Assembly: GCF_002929335.1 (NCBI RefSeq)
Contig: NZ_PJIL01000013.1
Coordinates: forward strand, 62,001 to 126,000
Length of the DNA stretch: 64,000 bases
Source of the DNA: Arthrobacter sp. Y81
Lineage (GTDB): Bacteria; Actinomycetota; Actinomycetes; Actinomycetales; Micrococcaceae
Reading direction: 5' to 3'
This document shows, piece after piece, positions 57,974 to 64,000 of the stretch (the first letter of the stretch is position 1; the number at the start of each line of letters is the position of its first letter). The translations under genes were made by a program, and so were the position numbers. The notes under the pieces are model-generated. The model did not search any database, had not been told where the DNA came from, and was given only the letters and a program-made list of their open reading frames with translations.

Positions 57974-59371
57974 ATGAGCGCTCTGCCGCATCAACAGCCC
58001 AAGTCGGCACGGGACAACCGTCGAGTCGCGTTCGCCACCATTGTCGGGACCACTGTCGAGTGGTACGACTTCTTTATCTACGCCAATGCCGCCGGCCTGG
58101 TTTTCGCCAAGCTCTTCTTCGAACCCGCCGGCAATGACATCGCTCTGCTGATCTCCTTCGCATCGGTTGGCCTGAGCTTCCTGTTCCGGCCCTTGGGCGC
58201 GTTCCTCGCCGGGCATTTCGGTGACCGGCTGGGGCGCAGGGCCATGCTGGTCCTCACACTCATCCTGATGGGTGCCGCCACCACGTTGATCGGTGTCCTC
58301 CCGACTTACGAGACGGCCGGCCTCGCTGCTCCGATCCTTCTGCTACTCCTGCGCATCCTGCAGGGCATCTCGGCCGGGGGCGAATGGGGCGGCGCCGTAC
58401 TGATGGCTGTCGAGCACGCGCCCCGGTCCAGGCGCGGCCTGTTCGGCTCGTTCCCGCAACTCGGAGTCCCCCTGGGTATGCTCCTTGCCTCCGGCGTCCT
58501 CAGCCTGATGTCCGGCGCGATCTCCCCCGGGGCGGCTTTTGTGGAGTGGGGCTGGCGTATCCCGTTCCTGCTGAGCTTCGTGCTGATCATCGTGGGCTTC
58601 ATCGTCCGCCGAAGCGTAGAGGAGAGCCCCGTCTTCGCGGAAATCGCTACCCGGAAACAGCAGACCCGCGTTCCCATCGTGGAGCTGTTCAAGAAGCACT
58701 GGCTGCTGGTAATCCTTGCGGCCCTGGTCTTCGCCGGCAACAATGCCGCGGGCTACATGACCACGGGCGGCTACATCCTCAGCTACGCCACGGCTCCCAA
58801 GGGACTGGCCATGGACCGCACCGCGGTGCTCCTGGCCGTCACGGCCTCCGCCGCGCTGTGGTTCGTCTTTACGCTCATTTCCGGCTACCTCGCCGACAGC
58901 ATTGGCCGTAAGAAAACGTACCTCATTGGGTATGCCTGCCTGATCGTCACGGTCTTCCCACTATTCTGGCTCATCAACACCGGCAACATCTGGGCCATGT
59001 TGCTCGGTTTGTCGCTGTTCAGTGTGGGACTCGGGCTGACCTACGGACCGCAGGCCGCCCTCTACAGCGAACTCTTCCCCGCGTCCATCCGGTTCTCCGG
59101 GGTTGCCATCTCCTACGCCTTGGGCGCGATCATCGGCGGTGCCTTTGCCCCGGCCATCGCTACCGCGCTGGTCCAGGCCACCGGGACCACCATGTCCGTG
59201 TCCGCCTACCTGCTGATTGTTGCCCTAATCTCAACGGGTGCCGTGCTGGTCATCCGCGAACGGAAGGGCATCGACCTGGGCATCGACAACCAGGCCGAGC
59301 AGGAGGTCGGCGCCACGATCTTCGACAAGCGGGTGCCCGCCGTCGCTGCGGACATCGCCGCCAAAGTCTGA
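57974..59371 (+). CDS. MFS transporter, MHS type, of the homoprotocatechuate operon
   Basis: A 465-residue, 12-helix permease with the MHS pattern (ATIVGTTVEWYDFFIYANA; GDRLGRRAMLV; GGEWGGAVLMAVEHAP). It is the last gene of the hpa operon, 67 bases after gabD, with AGGAAAGAGA upstream of the ATG. It likely imports hydroxyphenylacetates or homoprotocatechuate. It is the third MHS transporter in the window, each beside a different catabolic gene set. Confidence 0.88.
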   Translation: MSALPHQQPKSARDNRRVAFATIVGTTVEWYDFFIYANAAGLVFAKLFFEPAGNDIALLISFASVGLSFLFRPLGAFLAGHFGDRLGRRAMLVLTLILMGAATTLIGVLPTYETAGLAAPILLLLLRILQGISAGGEWGGAVLMAVEHAPRSRRGLFGSFPQLGVPLGMLLASGVLSLMSGAISPGAAFVEWGWRIPFLLSFVLIIVGFIVRRSVEESPVFAEIATRKQQTRVPIVELFKKHWLLVILAALVFAGNNAAGYMTTGGYILSYATAPKGLAMDRTAVLLAVTASAALWFVFTLISGYLADSIGRKKTYLIGYACLIVTVFPLFWLINTGNIWAMLLGLSLFSVGLGLTYGPQAALYSELFPASIRFSGVAISYALGAIIGGAFAPAIATALVQATGTTMSVSAYLLIVALISTGAVLVIRERKGIDLGIDNQAEQEVGATIFDKRVPAVAADIAAKV

Positions 59372-59535
59372 CGCAACCGCCCGTTTCCCGGGCCTCGGCG
59401 CCGAAGAGTGCGGGGGCCCAATAGCGTGAGGCATTCTGGTCCGCGTGCTCAGCTGGGGACCGCCGTCGGGCTCTGGCTGGCGGCTACCGTCGGGCGTATT
59501 CTTGACGCACTGGCACGCGTGATAGCTGGATACAA

Positions 59536-61707
59536 ATGGCGCCGAAGAAGCGATTGGGTTCTCGTCTGGCCGCAGCCTTTGGAAGGCTGGTCGGATTTAT
59601 TGCCGTGAGCGCGCTCTGCGGCATCCTGGCCGCCGGCCTGGTCGGTCCCAGCGTGGCGGCCGCCGGGGTGACAGTCAACAACTCGATTACGTTCTTCAAC
59701 AGCCTGCCCGGCGAACTTACGGTCGATGTTCCTTCGCAATCCACCAAAATGGTGACCGCCGACGGTCAGCCCATCGCCACGTTCTACGCAGAGAACCGCG
59801 TGCGGGTCACCCTCGACCAGATGTCGCCGTATATCAAGGACGCCATCATCGCGATCGAGGACAGCCGCTTCTACGAGCACGCCGGCATTGACCCGCAGGG
59901 CATCCTCCGGGCGCTGACGTACAACTTCACCCAGGGCGACCGTCAGGGTGCGTCCACGCTGACCCAGCAGTACGTCACCAACGTCATCAATGAGTCGCAT
60001 CTTTCTGCGGAACAAGGCGAGCAGATCATCCTCAGCGGGCAGAAGACCGTGGGCGACAAGCTGCGGGAGATGAAGCTCGCCATTGAGCTGGAAAAGAAGT
60101 TCACCAAGGACCAGATCCTAGAGGGTTACCTGAACATCGTGTTCTTCAACCGGGACGCCTACGGCATCGAGGCCGCCGCGCGGCACTTCTTCAGCACCTC
60201 CGCCAAGGACCTCACTCTGCCCCAGGGCGCGCTGCTGGCAGGCCTGGTGAACAGCCCCAGCTTCTACGACCCCGCCGCGAACCCGGAGAACTCGCTGCAA
60301 CGCCGCAACCAGGTCCTGGGCAGCATGCTGGAACTGGGGAAAATCACCCAGGCCGAGCACGACGCCGCCGTGGCCACCGGCGTGGACCTGAAGATCACCC
60401 CGGGCAGGCAGGGCTGCGCCGCCGCTGTCATCGCACCCTACTTCTGCGACTATGTGTCCCACCTGATCCTCAACAACCCGGCATATGGCGTGGAACTCAA
60501 GGACCGGGAGAGGGTGCTGTACCGCGGCGGCCTGACCATCGTCACGACGCTGGACAGCAGGCTGCAGGCCGTCGCCCAGGCCCAGGTGGACGCCACCGCA
60601 GGCGCGAATCCGGACAAATGGGGCGCCGCCCTGGTTACTATCCAGCCCGGGTCCGGCAGGATCCTTGCCATGGCGCAGAACACCGTGTTCCTGCCGGCGG
60701 AAGGGAAATTCGACACCCAACTGAACTTCAACGTCGATTCCAGGGACGCCAACGGCAATGACCTCAACGGGGCCGGCGGGTTCCAGCCCGGATCCACCAT
60801 GAAGCCGTTCACCTTCGCGGAATGGCTAAACGAGGGCAAACCCCTGAACGGCGTGGTCGATGCGTCCCGGCGGACTTATCCGCTCGACTTTCCGTGGCGG
60901 TCAAGCTGCGGGAAGGTGCTGGGCGCCTACAACTCGGCCCAAAAGAACGACGGGGCAGCGGATGATCTCCAGAACAACGACCCGGGCTACTACCGGCCCA
61001 TGCCCATCAACTACGGCCTGTACAACTCCATCAACACGGCAACCTTCGCCACTGCCGCGCAGCTGGACTTCTGCGGGATCCAGAAGATGGTGGATGCGGT
61101 GGGGCTCCACAGCGGCCTGGACGGCGCCCAGGTGAACATGCACCAGCTCGGCAACCTGCTGGGCGCCATAGGTGTTGCTCCCCTGCACCTGGCGAACGCC
61201 TTTGCCACGTTCGCCAATGACGGCCGGTACTGCACCCCGATCGCGGTCGCGGACGTCAGTGACCCTACGGGGCGGCATTTGCCGGCCGAGGCCGCGCAGT
61301 GCCGCGCCGCCGTCAAGCCCGAGGTGGCCCGCGGCGTCAACGCGGTGCTGCAGGACGTACTGAAAATGGGGTCCGGTGTCTACATCAACCCCAAGGTCCA
61401 GAGCCGGGTGCCGGTGGCGGCCAAGACGGGAACCTCCAACAACAACGGCGCCACCTGGGTGGCTGGCTACACCACCGGGATGGCCACAGTGTCCTTCTTT
61501 GGCGACACCCTGGAGGGCCAGCAGCGCGCCGGCCAGAACGTCACCATCAACGGCACCTTCTACAAGAACATCGACGGCTACATGCTAGCCGGCCCCCAGT
61601 GGGCCAATTACATGCTGGCGGTGGCCGGGTTGTACCCGGCCGAGCCCTTCCCGCCGCCACCGCCGTCCATGAGCCCCCCGCAGCCGACGCCGGCCCCCAC
61701 TCCTTAG
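59536..61707 (+). CDS. Class A penicillin-binding protein (bifunctional transglycosylase/transpeptidase)
   Basis: A 723-residue PBP. A single N-terminal membrane anchor covers residues 18-45. The GT51 domain has catalytic E108 in AIEDSRFYEHAG and GASTLTQQYVTN. The transpeptidase domain has S420-x-x-K423 in PGSTMKPF, a SIN-type second motif in LYNSINTAT and KTGT near residue 635. The C-terminal 20 residues are Pro-rich (PPPPPSMSPPQPTPAPTP). It polymerises and cross-links peptidoglycan. The gene stands alone; the ribosome site is weak. It is convergent with, and 3 bases from, the GntR gene. Confidence 0.94.
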   Translation: MAPKKRLGSRLAAAFGRLVGFIAVSALCGILAAGLVGPSVAAAGVTVNNSITFFNSLPGELTVDVPSQSTKMVTADGQPIATFYAENRVRVTLDQMSPYIKDAIIAIEDSRFYEHAGIDPQGILRALTYNFTQGDRQGASTLTQQYVTNVINESHLSAEQGEQIILSGQKTVGDKLREMKLAIELEKKFTKDQILEGYLNIVFFNRDAYGIEAAARHFFSTSAKDLTLPQGALLAGLVNSPSFYDPAANPENSLQRRNQVLGSMLELGKITQAEHDAAVATGVDLKITPGRQGCAAAVIAPYFCDYVSHLILNNPAYGVELKDRERVLYRGGLTIVTTLDSRLQAVAQAQVDATAGANPDKWGAALVTIQPGSGRILAMAQNTVFLPAEGKFDTQLNFNVDSRDANGNDLNGAGGFQPGSTMKPFTFAEWLNEGKPLNGVVDASRRTYPLDFPWRSSCGKVLGAYNSAQKNDGAADDLQNNDPGYYRPMPINYGLYNSINTATFATAAQLDFCGIQKMVDAVGLHSGLDGAQVNMHQLGNLLGAIGVAPLHLANAFATFANDGRYCTPIAVADVSDPTGRHLPAEAAQCRAAVKPEVARGVNAVLQDVLKMGSGVYINPKVQSRVPVAAKTGTSNNNGATWVAGYTTGMATVSFFGDTLEGQQRAGQNVTINGTFYKNIDGYMLAGPQWANYMLAVAGLYPAEPFPPPPPSMSPPQPTPAPTP

Positions 61708-61710
61708 CAG

Positions 61711-62445
61711 CTAGGGCAGCCCCATCGCAGTCCGGACCTCGTCAAGGATGTTGTGCATGGCGGCCTCCGCTGTGCCGGCATCGCCCCCGGCAACCGCCGC
61801 CGCCACGGCCTCGTGCGCCGCCAGCGCTTCAGGACGCGGCTTGAAGGGCATCAATCCTTGTTTAGTCCGGCTGGACAGGACTTCGGCCACCATGCCGTCC
61901 AGGGCCTTGAACATCTCGTTCCCGCTGCTGTGCAGGAGCAGGCTGTGGAAGGCGATGTCCGCTTTGAGGAATGCTTCCAGCTCGCCGGCTTCGCCAAGCC
62001 GCCTCAGTTCTGCAGCCAGCGCGGTGAGCTGACGGCGTTCGGCTGCGCCCGCACGGCGCGCAGCACCCGCCGCGGCAATGGGTTCGACGGCGATCCGGAG
62101 TTCCGTGAGGCTGCTGTACTGCTCGGCCCGGCGGCTGGACGCGAGCCGCCACCGCACCAGCTTGGGATCAAAGACGTTCCAGAGTTCGGGGTCCTGCACC
62201 ACGATGCCCACCCGCCGGCGGGAGTACACCAGGTTCATCGATTCCAGGACGCGCATGGTGTCCCGGGCCAGGGTGCGGGACACGTTGTACTGCTGCTGCA
62301 GATCGTCCAAGGTCAGCCGCCGGCCGGGGGCCAGCTCTCCGGAAACGATGGCTTCGCCGAGGGCGTCCAGTACCCGCAGGTGCAGGGCCGGAACCGCCGC
62401 CTCACCATCGGTTGCGCCCGCGTGGTCCTCTGTCACCGTCGACAT
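61711..62445 (-). CDS. GntR family regulator, FCD type (gluconate repressor)
   Basis: A 244-residue FadR-type regulator with a winged helix (residues 20-90, LDDLQQQYNVSRTLARDTMRVLES) and an FCD effector domain (residues 105-235, KADIAFHSLLLHSSGNEMF). It is divergent from gluconokinase and the gluconate permease, as in other actinobacterial gnt loci where gluconate or 6-phosphogluconate relieves repression. The ATG at 62445 has GGAGG 8 bases upstream. The palindrome AGGTATGACCT in the divergent region is its probable site. Confidence 0.9.
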   Translation of the reverse strand: MSTVTEDHAGATDGEAAVPALHLRVLDALGEAIVSGELAPGRRLTLDDLQQQYNVSRTLARDTMRVLESMNLVYSRRRVGIVVQDPELWNVFDPKLVRWRLASSRRAEQYSSLTELRIAVEPIAAAGAARRAGAAERRQLTALAAELRRLGEAGELEAFLKADIAFHSLLLHSSGNEMFKALDGMVAEVLSSRTKQGLMPFKPRPEALAAHEAVAAAVAGGDAGTAEAAMHNILDEVRTAMGLP

Positions 62446-62505
62446 CTTTGTAGCCTCCCTCTGCGCCGTGGCGCCTGGCCTCCAGTTTAGGCCACAAAAC
62501 GGCAA

Positions 62506-62516
62506 AGGTATGACCT
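62506..62516. promoter_or_regulatory. GntR operator in the gluconate promoter region
   Basis: AGGTATGACCT with ATG in the centre lies between the divergent gntR and gntK genes. The surrounding GGTATGACCTGTGTTACAA differs by one base from the sequence at 49790-49808 in the hpa promoter region. Confidence 0.6.
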
Positions 62517-62636
62517 GTGTTACAAAAAGATGCTACTAATGGCCTCAAATGGTGCTATCTTATTTTCCTATCCAGCGTCCGTTGCTGGCTTGAGCTTCAT
62601 TCCGAAGCCAACGACGTCTTCTACGGAGGTAGAACA

Positions 62637-63182
62637 ATGAAGTTTCCTGCCATGCACTTGGTTGTCATGGGTGTCGCCGGAGCCGGCAAGTCCACCATCG
62701 CCGGGGCCCTCTCCCGGGATCTGGGCTGGGACATGGCGGAGGCGGACCAGTTCCACCCCGAATCCAACATCGCCAAAATGAACGCCGGCACCCCGCTGCA
62801 GGATGAGGACCGCTGGCCATGGCTGCAGTCCATCCGCGACTGGATGACCGCCCAGGCCACGGAAGGCAAAAGCACCGTTCTGACCTGCTCCGCCCTCAAG
62901 CACAGCTACCGCCAGCTCCTCTCGGAGGCGGAAGGCACGGTGGTCTTCATCCACCTCGACGGCGATCCCGCCCTGCTCGGCGAGCGCATGCGCGGACGCG
63001 AGGGCCACTTCATGCCGGTGACGCTCCTGCCCAGCCAGCTGGCCACCCTTGAGCCGCTGACGCCGGAGGAGCTCGCCGCCGGAAGCCTGCGGCTGGACAT
63101 CACCCGCACGCCTGAGGACCTGGTTCAGGCCATCAAGGCCGCCCTTCACATGCCGGCGGGCCACGCCCCCTGCACCTCCTGA
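62637..63182 (+). CDS. gntK: Gluconokinase
   Basis: A 181-residue GntK-type kinase that phosphorylates gluconate with ATP to 6-phosphogluconate. The P-loop is VMGVAGAGKSTIAG near residue 10, followed by the substrate segment AEADQFHPESNIAKMNAGTP and the conserved CSALKHSYRQLL. The length is typical. The ATG at 62637 has GGAGGT upstream; an in-frame ATG 40 codons earlier is not supported. It is followed 53 bases later by the gluconate permease. Confidence 0.95.
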   Translation: MKFPAMHLVVMGVAGAGKSTIAGALSRDLGWDMAEADQFHPESNIAKMNAGTPLQDEDRWPWLQSIRDWMTAQATEGKSTVLTCSALKHSYRQLLSEAEGTVVFIHLDGDPALLGERMRGREGHFMPVTLLPSQLATLEPLTPEELAAGSLRLDITRTPEDLVQAIKAALHMPAGHAPCTS

Positions 63183-63235
63183 TCTCCCGTTTCCCCTAAG
63201 CTCCACAGCCCCAATATCTGTTTCAAAGGAGAACC

Positions 63236-64000
63236 ATGACCATCGAAGGATGGACTCAAACCCTCGGCGCAGGCCCCCTGCTGCTGATCGCAGGCGCCGC
63301 TATTTTGGTGCTGCTGTTCCTCATCATCAAGCTGCGCATGCACGCGCTGCTCGCCCTGATCCTCATCAGCCTGGCAACCGCCTTCGCCACCGGCATCCCG
63401 GCGGACAAGGTGGTTCCGGTGCTGGTCAACGGATTCGGCAGCACGCTGGGCACCGTGGCGCTGCTGGTCGGCCTGGGCGCCATGCTCGGCCGCATCGTGG
63501 AGACCAGTGGCGGCGCCAAAGCGCTGGCCGACTACCTCATCAGCCTCTTCGGTGAGAAGCGCGCACCGTTCGCCCTGGGCCTCGCCTCGCTGATCTTCGG
63601 CTTCCCCATCTTCTTCGACGCCGGCCTGGTGGTCATGCTGCCCGTGGTCTTCGCAGTGGCCCACCGTCTCGGCGGCGGCGTGCTGCGCTACGGCCTGCCC
63701 GCTGCAGGCGCCTTCTCCGTGATGCACATCTTCCTGCCCCCGCACCCGGGCCCGGTCTCTGCGGCAACCTTCTTCGACGCCAACATCGGGCTGGTCCTGA
63801 TCGCCGGCCTCATCACCGCCATCCCCACGTGGTACGTCACCGCCTACCTCTTCGGCCTATGGACCGGCAAGAAGCTGGTGCTCCCTGTTCCGGAACTGCT
63901 GGGCCACGCTGATCCCGCCGCGGAGGAGAACCCGCCGCGCTTCCGCACCGTCTTGGGCGTCCTGCTCCTTCCGCTGGTCCTCATCTTCCTCAACACCGGC
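63236..64000 (+). CDS. Gluconate:H+ symporter, GntP family (partial, runs off the window)
   Basis: The first 255 codons of a GntP-family permease, open to the last base. It begins after AAGGAGA, and the protein shows the family's hydrophobic segments: LLLIAGAAILVLLFLIIKL, the long GTVALLVGLGAMLGRIVE, and FFDAGLVVMLPVVFAVA with FLPPHPGPVSAA. It imports gluconate for the kinase encoded just upstream. The family is about 450 residues, so about 200 are missing. Confidence 0.95.
   Translation, partial: MTIEGWTQTLGAGPLLLIAGAAILVLLFLIIKLRMHALLALILISLATAFATGIPADKVVPVLVNGFGSTLGTVALLVGLGAMLGRIVETSGGAKALADYLISLFGEKRAPFALGLASLIFGFPIFFDAGLVVMLPVVFAVAHRLGGGVLRYGLPAAGAFSVMHIFLPPHPGPVSAATFFDANIGLVLIAGLITAIPTWYVTAYLFGLWTGKKLVLPVPELLGHADPAAEENPPRFRTVLGVLLLPLVLIFLNTG

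Noticed and set aside
49906..59371. Homogentisate or gentisate pathway
   Set aside because: The dioxygenase is a type I extradiol enzyme with the homoprotocatechuate 2,3-dioxygenase residues, and HpaE, HpaH and HpaI homologues follow, which fits only the homoprotocatechuate route.
1..64000. Mobile elements, prophage, tRNA or rRNA genes
   Set aside because: No transposase, integrase, phage protein, tRNA-like cloverleaf or rRNA segment was recognised.

Overview
The window is high-GC chromosomal DNA with Shine-Dalgarno-led genes, many GTG starts and ATGA stop/start overlaps. The gene families point to a soil actinobacterium of the Micrococcaceae (Arthrobacter, Pseudarthrobacter or Paenarthrobacter). 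Two enzymes support this closely: the copper amine oxidase keeps the residue numbering I recall for the A. globiformis phenylethylamine oxidase, and the extradiol dioxygenase keeps the numbering I recall for the homoprotocatechuate dioxygenases of Brevibacterium and Arthrobacter. I see no rRNA, tRNA, CRISPR array, transposase or phage gene.

Layout. 0-5 kb: the tail of a membrane protein, a CapA-like protein, small proteins, a CPBP membrane protease and a subtilase. 5-18.6 kb: a redox-rich catabolic locus with two arms. The minus arm has a KstD-like flavoprotein, an aldo/keto reductase, a TIM-barrel isomerase, an OYE-type reductase, a Gfo/Idh/MocA oxidoreductase, an MHS transporter and an IclR regulator. 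The plus arm has a LysR regulator, a YciI protein, a zinc alcohol dehydrogenase and a second KstD-like flavoprotein. Its substrate is unknown, and this is the best candidate here for an undescribed pathway. 18.6-27.8 kb: small and secreted proteins between strong terminators, a DJ-1/PfpI protein, two adjacent NarL-type two-component systems, a stand-alone kinase-type ATPase domain and an LssY-type membrane protein.

27.8-32 kb: a PLP dehydratase with an IclR regulator, then an AroE-family dehydrogenase divergent from an MHS (ShiA-type) transporter with IclR-type boxes between them. 32-42 kb: amine and nitrogen metabolism, with a copper amine oxidase, TetR and AraC regulators, NADP glutamate dehydrogenase, an AmiS/UreI channel, an APC permease and an aldehyde dehydrogenase. 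41.7-46.9 kb: an N-acetylglucosamine PTS locus (nagB, nagA, EIIC divergent from EIIB, EIIA, GntR) around a perfect dre-like operator, with a long palindrome beyond each end.

46.9-59.4 kb: pheA, a MobA-like flavin monooxygenase, and divergently a complete homoprotocatechuate meta-cleavage operon: a FAH-RraA fusion in the HpaG position, GntR, HpaE, HpaD/MndD, HpaH, HpaI, succinate semialdehyde dehydrogenase and an MHS transporter. 59.5-64 kb: a class A penicillin-binding protein, then a gluconate locus (GntR repressor divergent from gluconokinase and GntP, which runs off the window). The amine oxidase and aldehyde dehydrogenase could turn aromatic amines into arylacetates that the hpa operon then degrades to succinate and pyruvate. 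The hpa and gluconate promoters share an almost identical GntR-type operator.
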